Below are positions 24,911 to 36,028 of a stretch of DNA of 64,000 bases, piece by piece. Position 1 is the stretch's first letter. Every line of letters begins with the position of its first letter. This stretch comes from Cenococcum geophilum 1.58 (lineage: Eukaryota; Ascomycota; Dothideomycetes; Gloniales; Gloniaceae), in contig KV748188.1 in the NCBI GenBank assembly GCA_001692895.1, positions 1,674,001 to 1,738,000 on the forward strand, given 5' to 3'. The position numbers and the translations under genes were made by a program. The notes under the pieces are model-generated. The model saw nothing but the letters and a program-made list of their open reading frames with translations. It ran no database searches and was not told where the DNA came from.

Positions 24911-26802
24911 ACTGCGTTCTCCTAGTAAGTCTTCTAAGTTTATATATCTGTCTCCTAATCTAACTACTATTTATATTATAGATTCTCTAATCTATAAAGA
25001 AGCTCCTTACCTCTTACTTATAGGTGTCTTTATTTATTCTTTAAATTTTTAGTTCCTTAGATTCTTTAATCCTAAGCTTACTTTTAACTTAAGCTTCGCT
25101 CCTACCTTAGTCTAACTAGGCTTAGGTGTTCTTATCTTATCTTAAGAGTCTTAAATCTTACTTATTTTACTTTAAAAGTCTTATACCTATAGGAAACTCT
25201 ATCCTAAGCTTATTTATATATCTTTAAACTAAGCTACTACCCTACTCTATCGGTTTTCGTCTATTATAGGTCCTTAGGTGTACCTTATCTTGTCTTAAGA
25301 ATCTTAAGCCTTTAGCCTTTTGCCTTTATTAAGCGATAAATTAGTACTAGTAGTTGTCTACTTACTTAATCTCTATAAGATACTTTTCCTTTTGTCTTAT
25401 AAAGTGATAGATACTGTATTTAACGGTGTTATAATACCCGTTACTAAACCTTGCTCTATAGTGGTCTTAGTCTTTACTTTTAATATAACTTCTTTAAGGT
25501 TTATACGGTTCTAGTAAGCTGCTTTTATTACCTTATTATCTGTAAATGTTTTACCTATATTAAACTTATCGTCCTTAATGTCCGGTCTATGTAATAGTTT
25601 ATTAGTTCCTCTATACTCTAAGGTTTTTAGCTCTTATAGCTAATAGCTTACGCTATACTTAGCGTCTTTATAAATTTAGTATGCGTCATTATAATAAAAC
25701 GCAAAACTTTTAATTAAATATTCTTTTATTCCTTATAGTATACTATTATCCCTCTATACGTGTATGTTTTCTACTATTAGTCTAGTTCCCTTTATTATAT
25801 AATAACTCTAACTATCTTTATAATCCCTTATAAAGTAACCTTGTTTCCTATAATTTATATAAGCTCTATCTTTAAACTATTAACTTTACTATAGAGTCCA
25901 CCTAAACGTCTTCTACTACTAAGATCCTTGGTTTAGCCTCTGCTCCTTAATTCTATAATTACTAGATCCTTAACCTCTAGGTTTTTATAGCTTTTTACTT
26001 TATCTCTTATAGGCTTCTTTAGTACCGCTTAGGTCTATTAGCTTTGCGCTATACCATAGTTTCTAACTTAGCTTTAGTTGTTGCGTACTCTGCGTCTTAT
26101 ATAACTATAGAACTCTATCTTAGCCTCTCTTAGCCTATTCCCTTTAGTAGATCTAATTATTAATCTTAATTACTTAATTTATTAAATCCTATCCCTTCGG
26201 CTGGTAGGGTTCTACGAGAATTGGACCGTACGCGAACGCCAGAATCAAAAGTACGCGTATGATCATGGAGGCTTAATCTCATTGATTCTATTGGCTAGCT
26301 CTTATCGATAACCGTAGGACCCATTTTACCAGCCGAAGGGATAGAGTATCCGCATCTTTTATTAGGATAATCGCGTCTTAGACTTTAGCCTTAAGTCCTT
26401 ACTTATACTGTGCTATAAGCGCCCTATTATTCCACTTAACTTATATTGCTAACGTTTAGAACTATATAGTGTACTTAATTATTAAGGTTTATTACGTAAT
26501 GTTCTAGAGTTTTCTTTCCGCTATAGTTGCTGCCTTTAGGTCTCTAAATATTTATATAAGTTGCTCCGTAAACCCTTCCTAGCTTAAGAATATAAATCGT
26601 ACCTCCTAATTGGTGGTTGTTATTCTATTTACTTATATTTCTATAAGGTAAGACTTAAACTACTTAAGTGCTCTTCCTAACAGGAATAGTCCTACGTAGG
26701 CTATTCAATCTATAGGTATTATTAGCTTTACTCCTTCTTACGTAACTTTAAAGTGTATTTATATAAGGAATCCTTTAAGCTTTAATCTTTCTCCTAAGTA
26801 CC
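24911..26802 (-). pseudogene. Element X gag, C-terminal two thirds
   Basis: Immediately right of Y, this sequence aligns with Y gag from about 22475 to 24235. It includes the Tyr-substituted zinc knuckle (about 25880-25840). It is interrupted by a 148-bp MITE (26193-26340) and ends at the copia C1 insertion (duplication GTACC at 26798-26802). The remaining N-terminal part is at 33101-33311. Confidence 0.8.
26193..26340. mobile_element. 148-bp MITE with perfect 14-bp terminal inverted repeats
   Basis: It begins CCCTTCGGCTGGTA and ends TACCAGCCGAAGGG. It is flanked by AT on both sides, or equivalently by TA if the outermost T and A are counted in a 15-bp TIR. The uninterrupted sequence in Y near 23765 (CTCCTATAGGG) fits an AT duplication best. 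TA insertion with such ends would suggest a Tc1/mariner relative. It has no coding capacity. Its base composition is balanced and it lacks RIP-like decay, so it looks young compared with the host element. Confidence 0.85.
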
Positions 26803-27043
26803 TGTATAATTATAGCACCTTATACCGACCGCGTGCTTACGCGTTCGGTACACCAGGTACGCGTTTACGCGTTTAGTGCACTTATGAAGCACTAACTAAT
26901 TAGGGGGGAGGTGTATTAGTATATAGACTATGTAGTCTGCTTTATACAATCGACAGTCACCATCATCCAAAAGAGCATACGATACTATACGTATTTCGTG
27001 CCCCTGGATCTAACTTACTCGTATTATTAAGTTAGTACGAACA
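26803..27043 (+). repeat. 5' LTR of copia C1 (241 bp, 28 bp shorter than partner)
   Basis: Starts TGTATAATTATAGCACC and ends GTTAGTACGAACA. Compared with the partner it lacks a 28-bp stretch lying between two GTGCAC copies, which suggests slippage or recombination between these short repeats. The LTR is rich in TACGCGTTT-type motifs. It is followed by CTAATTAGTGAGCGCG, the candidate primer-binding region. Confidence 0.93.
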
Positions 27044-27439
27044 CTAATTAGTGAGCGCGTACAGATTAGCAATTACTTAACACCTCCTACCGAGCAATAT
27101 ACGACAGCGACCACCCGTTTAGACTCCTAGTACGACCTACTAGAAGGTTGGAAGTTGGGGATTACGGACTATCTCTAACTCTGTATACTTATTTAAGTCT
27201 TAGTATAGTTTACCGGAAGTTATAAACACGAATATAGATCTTTACAGAACCCCTTATCCTTAACCCCCTTAAACCTTAAACCTCTTCGGACCTTACGGAA
27301 ACCCCTTACCCTTCTATAAACCGTTACGGACCTATTAATTGCCTTTACGGACCACTATAAGACCCCTTGAACTGTTACGGACCCGCTATAAGCTACTACG
27401 ACCCGCCACAGCTTATATAGATATATAACGCTACATAAT

Positions 27440-30400
27440 ATAGCAGATATAAGTAAGCAAATCAGCGAAGGTTAAAAGAAGTGGAGCTAAGGAGTCGACC
27501 TCACGTCTACGGACGACGTTAACGACTATATTAATTTCAAAATCCTTAAATACGGACACTATAAGCTTTTAAACAATAACCTATAGGAGTAATATAAGGA
27601 AGACTTTACGGACTTTACGGAAGCTATTTTTAAGGCTTATAACCCTATTGCTATCTGTAACCTATGAACCCTTTTACGTTACTAAGGTGTATAGGTTAAA
27701 AAGGATAAACGAGTTACTGTTGTACGGTCCTTATATAATATAATATAGGAGGAGGATTAAACGGAATGGACTAAAGAGGAAATCCTAGACTAGGTTAAAG
27801 CTATTAATAAACTCTTTGCTTCTCCTAAACTTAATAGCATCGCTAGCCTTATATCTAACCTACTTAACCAAATTTGTTCTATAAACCTAAGCAATTTCGG
27901 AATTAATTTTACGGACTAAAGTATACCTAGTACTGAAGTTACGGACCGTAATACCCCCGTAAATTAAATTACGGAACAAACCCCTTCCATTATTTAAGTC
28001 ATAGATCCGTAAACTACCTAAGTAAAGACCTATAGCAAGGAGCTAGCTAACCTAGCTAAGCTCTATACCGACGAATCCAAGTATAGTAGTGAAAACGATA
28101 ATTTTAATTTTAAACTGACTATCTTTACGGACCTCTGCTAGAAGGCTGATATTCCTAAATAGGAATTTAGCCAAGCCTACTCTACCATACTGCGCGGCCT
28201 AGTACTTAACTACTACTATACCAACCTTAAGAGTAACCCCCTTGGTGTTCCCTTTAATAAGCTATATAAAGCTACCCGTAACTACTTTAAAGGACTAGAA
28301 TATAAGCGTAATATCCTTATCTAATGGAATGCGACTAAGCTACGGACCGTAATTAATAAGAATACTGAAAAATCGACTATAGAGTGCCTACAAATTCTTA
28401 TTAAAGACCTCCGGCACCTATAGTATGGCCTTAACGCTAAGCTTTAAACAGACGACTTCCTACATAATAAACTTATTACGGCTTACTAGGAAGTAGAGCC
28501 TTATAAGTATGCCTACTATAAGCCTATAGATACCTTAGCTAGCCTTATTAATAATCTACGCTCCTTTATTATAATGTATAAAGTCTTAAACCCACTAGGC
28601 AGCACTTAAGCCTTCGCTATGGATATTTAATATCCGTAAATAGACTTAGACGTCTACTTTACGGACCGCCGTTACTACTAGCAGTACCCATACCAACTAA
28701 GTCCTACTCGTAACCCCTATAGCAACTCCTGTATAAAAGTATACCCCCGCAGACAAATAAGCTAGAAATGCTTTGTGTGTGGCAAGGAAGGATATTAGTC
28801 TATAAGGCATACCTAGGAAGAATATAATAGGTCTAAGAAGAGATTTAATAAACGGATTAACCAGTTTATCTTAGAATACGAAGGAGAGGAAGAAGAGGAG
28901 CCCCCTAATAAGTTAATAGAAGCCCTTATAATTAACTTTAACCTAGATAACTAGGAATAGGAGACCTTAGAGACATTCCTAACTACTTTTAAACCTTTTA
29001 TGGACAGCTAAGCCTTTAATATTACAACCGTATTAGCCAACCGCTTATTTATACACTTAATTGCACCTAAAAACCAATCTATAAGTACACCCGCTAGACC
29101 TATTATGGACGTTACGGACTATAAACAGGACCTATTTGCATATATTACTATAGAACGCTATACCTCTAAAGAATTTTACGGTGTTATAATCGATATAGGT
29201 GCCTTAAAGAAGTCTACTGTAGGCTATGGACAATACCTTGTATATAGGACCACCACAAATAACAATACGGATATTAATATTATGTAAACTGGGGCCGTAA
29301 ATGTCCAATTCGGCATCGGCTTAACTGCATTAATTAGATTAGTTAAAGTTAAGACTTTAATTAGCCTAGTTAATTTCTACGTGGTAAAAGCGGACACCCC
29401 CTTCCTACTCTATCTTGTAGATATAGATAGGTTATAGGTGTACTATAACAATGTTATAGACACCTTAATTAGCCCCGCAACTACCCTAGAAAGCAAGTAT
29501 ATTACCCTATTAATTATACGACGATTTGGACACCCGTTCCTTATATAGGGAGAGACTTTATAGACCTATATTTAGGAATCTTTTAACTATAACCCGTGCT
29601 ACCTTACTAGTACGGAGATTTACTATCTGCACCGCCGTTTCGGCTACCCGTTAGCCGAAAAACTATATAGAGTCCTTAAACGCTCTAGATATGATAACGT
29701 TGATAGGAAGGCAGTTGATTACTTAACTAAATACTACTCCTTCTGCTAGAAATACGGACGTTCCCTAGGTTAATTTAAGTTCACTCTTTATAAAGACCTT
29801 AATTTTAACTACTTAGTGTACGTAGATATTATATATATTAACGGCAGCCTAGTATTACATATAATTAATAAGGTAACCCGCTATTAAGCCGCCTGTTAGC
29901 TGTAAAATATATCTATAAAATATACTTAGGATATTTTACGGACCTGCTGGATTAATATATACGTTGGACCCCCTAAGTATATCACCTACAATGCCGGTAG
30001 GAACTTTATTAGTAAGGAATTCTAGCAGTATGCTATGGCTATAGCTATATTAATAAAAGCTGTCCTAGTCGAGGCATATTAGTCTATTGGGCTTATTAAG
30101 CGAGCTTACCTAGCCTTACGAAGAGCTTACTAGATTATTATGAACGAATATAAGGATATCTAAAAGGAACTAGCTCTATAGATGGCCGTAAAAGCCGTTA
30201 ATAACACCGCTAGCCCTAATGGATTAGTACCTACCCTTTTGGTTTACGGAGCCTACCTAAGGATAAGTAACCTAGGCCCTCCTGCCCCGTCTATTACGGA
30301 ACGAGCAGCTGTAATATAGAAGGCGATGGCTGAGATAGTTAAGCTACGGGCCAAACAAACTGTTAATAACGCCCTATACTACCGCAATAGACCTAATACA

Positions 30401-32362
30401 ACCTTAGTATACAACCTCCCGCTTAACTCTGAAGTCCTTATATAGCGTAAAAGCGGTAGCTAAAATGGACCCTATTGTCTACTAGCCGTAGAAAACGAGA
30501 CATGCTGCGTATAGCTTCTTAGCGGGCTAACTAGCTTTAGAAGCACGTCTGTAAAACCCTACTTTCGATCCAAAAACACCTATGACGTCAAACCAGACGA
30601 ACTAGAAGCACCCGCCAAACCAGACAAACTGGAAGTACCCCCGCCTACCTTAGAAGTCCCCTAGGAACTTACTAAACCCGCTAAACCTACTATAAAGCGT
30701 GGCCGAGGACGCCCCTAAAAGCATCCCGTAACTAAGAACCCCGTAATAAAGAATTACCTAACCTCTATAGGTATATCTGTAAGACAATCTCCGCCTGTGG
30801 ATATATTAGTTCTAGTATAGGAAACCCCTTTTATGGACTTACGGCGTAAAGAGATTAACGGACTACTTAAAAAGGGCGTCTTTGCGGTTATAATGGAAAA
30901 AGATATTCCGCAAGGCGTCCGTATATTTAACTTACGCTTTATTAACGAAATTAAGCACCCTAGTACTGATAAAGCTTTTAAAAAATTAAGGCTTGTTGTA
31001 TAAGCCTATAACGACTAAGGAAAGGATTTAGTCCTTATGTAATTGCCTATAATTTAACGAGTTAGCTAACGGATTATACTTGCACTTACGCCTAGACTAT
31101 AGCAAAGCAGACCTATAGCCCTTTACTTACGGGATATCTTATAAGCCTACGTGCAGTCTAATACCTACCTAAGTAGGGATATCTTTATACGACTACCGCT
31201 TGAGCTTAATTTGTAACTAGAAATAATTTTATAGGTTGTAAAACCACTTTACGGAGTACTAAAAGCTGGAAACCATTAGTTTAAGACGTACTACTAGTAC
31301 TATATCCGTAAACTTAGGATAGAGCAGTTGACCTATAACCCCTGCCTCCTATATACCCTATTAAACGGCCTTAGTATTGTTGGACTCTAAATAGATAATA
31401 CTTTCTTTTTAGCAGACTAGACTTTTATGGACGCTAAAGAAACCGAACTCTAAGAAGCTAAGTTCCTAGTAAAGCCGTAAGAGCAGTTAACTAAGTAGAC
31501 TCCAATTAAGTTTAATGGAGGCTTAATTACACAAAAGGGCAATTTAATCTAGCTGACTTAGGAACGCCAAGCTTAAAACCTAAAGCCTGTTATAGTAAAG
31601 CCTATGGACCTTACTAGTTCCTATAGAGAGACCTATAAGACCGTAAATATAAAGGACTAATACGCTGCATAGCGTGCAAGAGGCGCCTATATAGCCACAG
31701 TCTGCCAACCTAAATCTACCTACGACTTATCCTTTACGGCCCAGGCAGTAGATCTATAAGAAGAAAATATTAAGCAGCTTAATAAGCGCATTTAATGGCA
31801 AATTAATAACGCGATAAGAGGACTTACTTTTATACCACTGGGCCTAAATTCCCTTAGCGTAATAGCATTTACGGACGCCTCCTTTACTAATAATAAAGAC
31901 CTATTATTATAAATCGGCTTTGTAATTGTACTTACGGACCGCAATTAGGACGCAAATATACTGTACTGGTCTTTAATTAAGTGCAAATAAGTAACCCGCA
32001 GTGTACTAGCTTCTAAACTATATACACTAGCTTATAGCTTTAATATAGCAGCCGCAATTAAATTAATGGTCTAGAAGATTCTATAACTGGAGTAGTTACC
32101 CCTAGTTTTATGCACCGATTTAAAGTCCCTCTACGACTGCCTAGTTAGACTAGGTATAATATAAGAGAAGAGGCTTATGGTCGACCTAATGTGCTTACGT
32201 CAGGCCTACAAACGACGTAAAATTACTGAGGTTAAATAGATCAGCGGCGGAAATAACCTAGCAGACGCCATGACTAAGGCAAAGCCGTGTTAAGCCCTTA
32301 AACCCCTAATTGATACGAATAAGCTTAACCTAGAAGTTACGGAATGGGTGGAACGGGATTAA
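27440..32362 (+). pseudogene. Copia C1 Gag-Pol polyprotein, degenerate
   Basis: The frame starts at 27440, where C2 has ATG; here it is ATA. The gag zinc knuckle at about 28765-28820 reads Cys-Phe-Val-Cys-Gly-Lys-Glu-Gly-Tyr-stop, with Cys to Tyr and Trp to TAG. Protease is at 29160-29260, with Asp-Ile-Gly-Ala for Asp-Thr-Gly-Ala. Integrase is at about 29620-30420. An AT-hook-like Arg-Gly-Arg-Gly-Arg-Pro lies near 30700. RT spans about 30780-31440, with Ile-Asp-Asn-Thr at 31393-31404 in place of the Asp-Asp box. RNase H starts at Phe-Thr-Asp-Ala-Ser (31865-31885) and ends in Asn-Leu-Ala-Asp-Ala-Met-Thr-Lys. It is about 1640 codons long, with dozens of TAG/TAA codons. Confidence 0.85.
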
Positions 32363-32826
32363 CGGAGCACCTATGGTACGTCTACGGCCCGTTGGAAGGC
32401 CGTACGGCTCGTTATACGGTCCGTTCTACGGACCGTAAGCTATTAGACAATTAGCATAGGCAGATTACCCCAGATTACCGCAGACTGCCTATGTTACGGT
32501 ATAGGTGGAAAACGGTGGAAAAGCTGCGGTGGAACTTGGTGGACTCACGTGACCTGCCGAATTCTGCCGTATTCTGCCACGGTGGTCGAACTGACCAATC
32601 ACGATTTTCCATCCCCGGGATGGAAAATCGCCATTGGCTCGCTTAGCACTAGCGCCTTGGCGGCCCTCAAGATCTGACTTATGGCCAGCTTAAAGCACCG
32701 TTTGGAAGGCAGCCTAGGCGGCACCCTAGGGGAGATTTCCTATGTATTTTCCTTTGTGTTTTATGGTTTTATTAAAGCAATTACGGAGGCTGTATATAGG
32801 TGGTTTCATTTTTCAAGTACCGCCAG
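32363..32826 (+). other. Copia C1 3' noncoding region with shared palindrome module
   Basis: This region runs from the polyprotein stop to the 3' LTR. It holds tandem CGGCCCGTT/ACGGTCCGTT-like units (32375-32440). The 65-bp module at 32603-32667 begins with a perfect 13+1+13 palindrome (GATTTTCCATCCC and its complement). C2 lacks about 225 bp here (32450-32674). Copia B has the module at the same place, so loss from C2 is simpler than gain by C1. I see no gene. Confidence 0.7.
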
Positions 32827-33095
32827 TGTATAATTACAGCACCTTGTACCGACCGCGTGCTTACGCGTTCGGTACACCAGGTACGCGTTTACGCGTTTAG
32901 TGCACTAACCACTCGCCTACGCGTCTGGTGCACTTATGAAGCACTAACTAATTAGGGGGGAGGTGCATCAGTATATAGACCACGTAGTCTGCTTTATANA
33001 ATCGACAGTTACCATCATCNAAAAGAGCATACGATACTACACGTATTTCGTGCCCCTGGATCTGACTCACTCGTGCTATTAAGTTAGTACGAACA
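32827..33095 (+). repeat. 3' LTR of copia C1 (269 bp)
   Basis: Starts TGTATAATTACAGCACC and ends GTTAGTACGAACA, followed by GTACC. It contains the 28 bp missing from the 5' LTR. It has single N positions at 32999 and 33020. Confidence 0.93.
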
Positions 33096-33100
33096 GTACC

Positions 33101-33311
33101 TTTTAATTAATAGTAACTTAATTTTTACTGCTTTAATCCTATTAACCCTTTCTTCTAACGCTGCATTATTAGTTATTAGCTAGTTAACTATCTCTTATAG
33201 TTATCCGACCGTTATAGGTTGCTATAAGTCAGTATCTGCTATACTAGTGTCACCTAACCTTAAAGTAGTTGCCGCCGTTAATGGCGTTATGGTGGCTGCT
33301 TTTAGTGGCAT
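33101..33311 (-). pseudogene. Element X gag, N-terminal part
   Basis: Minus-strand ATG at 33311 (Met-Pro-Leu-Lys-Ala-Ala-Thr), matching Y gag (24436) and Z gag (62005). It continues beyond copia C1 at 26797. The 44 bp between it and the 5' LTR are the untranslated leader, with the conserved ACTAGGTAGTAATTA. Confidence 0.8.
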
Positions 33312-33355
33312 GTTATTTAACTTCTATATTTAATATTATAACTAGGTAGTAATTA

Positions 33356-33778
33356 TATAACGGAACCTTGTAGTAGGAACTACGGTAGGCTTATTAATAG
33401 GCTAGGTATATAGGTAATATAAATTAAGTTAATAACGTAATAATAATTGGTGGAGTAGTTGCCTAATAGATTAACTTTAATTATATTCTGAGAATTACTA
33501 TAAGGAAGGAACTATCTAGGTAGGGATTAAGGGTCCTTAAATACACAACCGTACTTCTATAAAATCCTTCTTATATATAATATACGTGTACTCTATCTAC
33601 TCTATCACGGATTATATAGATCCTATAGATTATATAGATCACGTTATATAACCTTAGTTACTATTCCTTATTACATAGTTCTATCGGCTCTATCCTAGAC
33701 CGTGCTTTAATTAACCAACTAGCTTCTTTTAACTCTTCTCCAAGTAGTTATAATATCGTACTTAAAGCGTCCGTAACA
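33356..33778 (-). repeat. 5' LTR of element X
   Basis: 423 bp, plus-strand ends TATAACGGAACC and GCGTCCGTAACA, followed by the duplication GTTAT (33779-33783). It carries the TAGATCCTATAGATT-type block of the X/Z subfamily. Confidence 0.92.
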
Positions 33779-33783
33779 GTTAT

Positions 33784-34565
33784 TATAGGTTTTTAAGTTT
33801 AGTAATAGCTATATATTCGTGGCTGGCGTTATTATACGTTTATTCTAGTAAAGAGATAAAGATTTTAAAATTAATAAAGGTGCTATTATAGAAGAATAGG
33901 TCCATAGTTCGTGCAGTATCTTTACTTAAATAAGATATTTTATAGCTAATCTTACTAGCTTCAGTAGGATATTAGTTATAGTTTATTAAAAGTTTAAGAT
34001 AGAGCTTAGTTATAAAGGGACGTAGGTTATTTTAATTTCTATTAAATATTAGAGGGTTAGGGAGCTTTTTAGATTTTATAATAGGTACTAAGTTTATTAT
34101 AGGTATGGGTTAAGCTACTATTACTAGTTTAGGGTTTATATTTAATAGGTTAGGTTTATATATAGTTATTTTAATTTTATTTATAGGTGTTACTATTAGG
34201 GTCTCTAACGCAAGTACTTTAGCGTTATAAAGTTCTTTGCGTATTGCTTTAATTAATTGCTAATGTTAAGCTTTTAGTATAGTTCGTTACTTAGCCAAGG
34301 TATCCATAAAGGACTGTTATATTATAGTTATTTATTCCCTAACTAGGGCTATAATAGTTAACGTGGCGGATTTAAGTTTATTTACTATTTTAAGGGTATT
34401 AGTATTAATATAACGTAATATAAGGGCGCGGAGAGACTTTAGGGAAGATTTAAAGGAATAATATATATTCTATCTAAATCTAAGGGTATATAGCTCTCGC
34501 TAAGAATAAGACGTTATATAAAGAAGAGAAAGGAATAACAAGAGAATTATATAATTAAATAGTTA
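33784..34565 (-). pseudogene. Element D gag, N-terminal part
   Basis: Minus-strand frame with a recognisable gypsy gag segment. It has Ala-Arg-Thr-Met-Asp then Phe-Phe-Tyr-Asn-Ser-Thr-Phe-Ile-Asn-Phe and Phe-Ile-Ser-Leu-Leu-Glu (about 33930-33810). Upstream is a helical Lys/Ala/Leu-rich region (about 34330-34200). It joins 4681-5139 across element X. No clear start codon is visible, and I could not identify a 5' LTR; the sequence becomes GC-rich at about 34566. Confidence 0.65.
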
Positions 34566-34690
34566 GGGGCTTAGTGGTCGATGCGTGCGCACGTACGCAC
34601 GCGGTCTTCGACGGACTTTAGTAATTCGATTGATCTGGCAGATTTTGGTCAAAGCGTCGGAATTTATCTGTCGAGTGTTTTACCGAGACA
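34566..34690. other. GC-rich stretch of unknown origin between D and a transposase relic
   Basis: No coding frame is recognisable. It holds the near-perfect palindrome GCGTGCGCACGTACGCACGC (34581-34600). It could be a remnant of the D 5' LTR or of a transposon end; neither can be shown without its partner. Confidence 0.4.
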
Positions 34691-35490
34691 TTCCTACTGT
34701 AACTGGGCTAGTCCCGTTATAATTAATTCTTAACAGATATAAGAGCCATATATTAATACAATTTGTTAAGTACTGCGAGGCTTATAAGATTATCCCTCTC
34801 TATCTACCACCTTATTTAATATACCTACTTTAACCCCTAGATATTAGTATATTTAGCCCTTTATTAAAAGCCTATTAAAAACGCCTCCATAACTTCGCCT
34901 TCTATAGAGCTGTTAATATTACTAAGCCTATATTCCTTAAGTATTACTAAGCTATATAAGACGAAGCTATATTATTAACTAATATAGTAAGTGTATAGCG
35001 GGCAACTAGCCTTCTACCATTTAATCCTTTAGTTGTTTTAAAAAAGATTCTGCTAATAACTCCTTCCTATATAAGCTTTATAGACAAGAATAGCCACAAA
35101 TTTAATATACCCATGTCTCCTTCCGTAGAGAAAAGACTTACTAAAATATTTGGGCAGCTCTTACAAGGTGCATCACCCCTACGTTCTTAAGTTATACATA
35201 ATATTTAGCAGTTTATATTAAGTACGGTAGTTAATAATATAATCCTCAAGCAAACAAATTAGGAGCTTCTTAAAAGACAGAAGAAGGAGCGTATTAGTAA
35301 GACGAGAGCTGCCTATGGGAAGGCACGAGTTTTATCAGTAGCAGAGGCACAAAAGAAGAACAATGAAAAGCTTTTAAAGGAGCAGGAAGAGAAGAGGGTA
35401 AAGGAAAGGAAGGCTGCATTACGAGGGGTTATTGCCTTTGCAAAGAAGGTTTAGAAGGAACTACCAATGGATTATAGTGTATTTATATAA
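34690..35490 (+). pseudogene. pogo/Fot1-type DDE transposase, C-terminal part
   Basis: Plus-strand frame ending at TAA 35488-35490. It has Asn-Arg-Tyr-Lys-Ser-His (about 34735-34752), where pogo transposases have an Asp-Gly/Ser-His motif, so the second catalytic Asp is Asn. It continues with Tyr-Cys-Glu-Ala...Pro-Leu-Tyr-Leu-Pro-Pro and Pro-Leu-Asp-Ile-Ser-Ile-Phe (about 34770-34860), the signature around the third catalytic Asp. A Lys/Glu/Ala-rich coiled tail (about 35230-35450) ends the protein, as in fungal Fot1 relatives. The N-terminal half with the DNA-binding domain is missing. Stops TAA/TAG occur in the DDE part; the tail is nearly open. Confidence 0.75.
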
Positions 35491-35637
35491 TAGGGTAGAT
35501 TTAGGTTGGCTTTGGAGTTGATTTTAGGGTCGATTTTGATATCAAATTGATTTTGATTTTCGTAGGAGGTCCGTGCACTGTCTCGGGTGGGTGGCTAAGA
35601 CGTTATATATCCCTATACAAATTTAGGCAACGCGACT

Positions 35638-35685
35638 CGCAACGGACGTCGCAACGGATATCGCAACGGACGTCGCAACGGGTAT
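35638..35685. repeat. Four tandem 12-bp units CGCAACGGACGT
   Basis: Units are CGCAACGGACGT, CGCAACGGATAT, CGCAACGGACGT and CGCAACGGGTAT, directly adjacent. The variants differ by C-to-T and G-to-A changes. Confidence 0.9.
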
Positions 35686-35957
35686 ATATATAAGGCCTAA
35701 AAATTCATCGATTATAGAGCTAGTTCTTGCGATTATTTTAAGCCTATATGCAGCCCTAGATCTTACGTGGGTAGCTTTAACAATTTCGTTGAAGATTGTA
35801 TATACCTCCCATACAAATAAGTCGCGTCGCTTAATAAAGTCTGGAAAAGTCCCTCAGATCATAGAATCAACTTTTTGACAAAAAAGGTTAGCGATATCCG
35901 CTTGCGGATATACGTAAGTCCGCTAATTGATTCTTCGGTCTGAGCTTGCTGAGGTAA

Positions 35958-36028
35958 CTCAGACGTGATTTTGCAATTCGGAAGACGGCGTAGGTTATTC
36001 CGACACCAGCTAAAAAATCACGTCTGAG
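35958..36028. repeat. Inverted repeat CTCAGACGTGATTTT, potential hairpin
   Basis: CTCAGACGTGATTTT (35958-35972) is exactly complementary to AAAATCACGTCTGAG (36014-36028), with a 41-base spacer. It lies just left of the foldback element and could form a stem of 15 bp. Confidence 0.85.

Larger units (their letters stand above)
26803..33095 (+). mobile_element. Ty1/copia element C1, complete structure, inserted in X gag
   Basis: C1 has LTRs at 26803-27043 and 32827-33095 and a perfect 5-bp duplication GTACC (26798-26802, 33096-33100). Joining the flanks restores the X gag sequence as seen in Y (CTAAGAATCTTTTAATT). Gag-pol reads on the plus strand. It is less A+T-rich than neighbouring elements yet full of TAG/TAA codons, which suggests lighter RIP and later arrival. 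C2 (47556-53766) is a second copy in the opposite orientation. Confidence 0.93.
5140..33778 (-). mobile_element. Ty3/gypsy chromovirus X, full length but carrying five insertions
   Basis: X is bounded by 423-bp LTRs (5140-5562 and 33356-33778) and an exact 5-bp duplication GTTAT (5135-5139, 33779-33783). Gag begins at 33311 (minus) and pol runs towards 5563. It is interrupted by copia B (6691-12755), a 222-bp solo-LTR-like insert (14165-14386), gypsy Y (16976-24905), a 148-bp MITE (26193-26340) and copia C1 (26803-33095). Subtracting these and their duplications leaves about 7.96 kb, against 7.93 kb for the complete relative Y. The Y insertion splits X exactly between pol and gag, so each half could be mistaken for a separate incomplete element. 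Confidence 0.9.

Noticed and set aside
25320-25514. Open 64-codon plus-strand frame.
   Set aside because: Antisense to X gag.
27440-32362. Possible alternative genetic code with UAA/UAG read as Gln, since most in-frame stops sit at Gln positions.
   Set aside because: TAG also replaces Trp (TGG) in zinc knuckles of B and C1, and Asp to Asn and Cys to Tyr changes accompany it. This fits C-to-T/G-to-A mutation (RIP), not recoding.
32450-32674. A 225-bp insertion (solo LTR) in C1 relative to C2.
   Set aside because: No target duplication at its edges, and copia B has part of it at the same place, so a deletion in C2 is simpler.
35638-35685. CRISPR-like array of short repeats.
   Set aside because: Units are directly adjacent without spacers, only four copies, in a eukaryotic setting.
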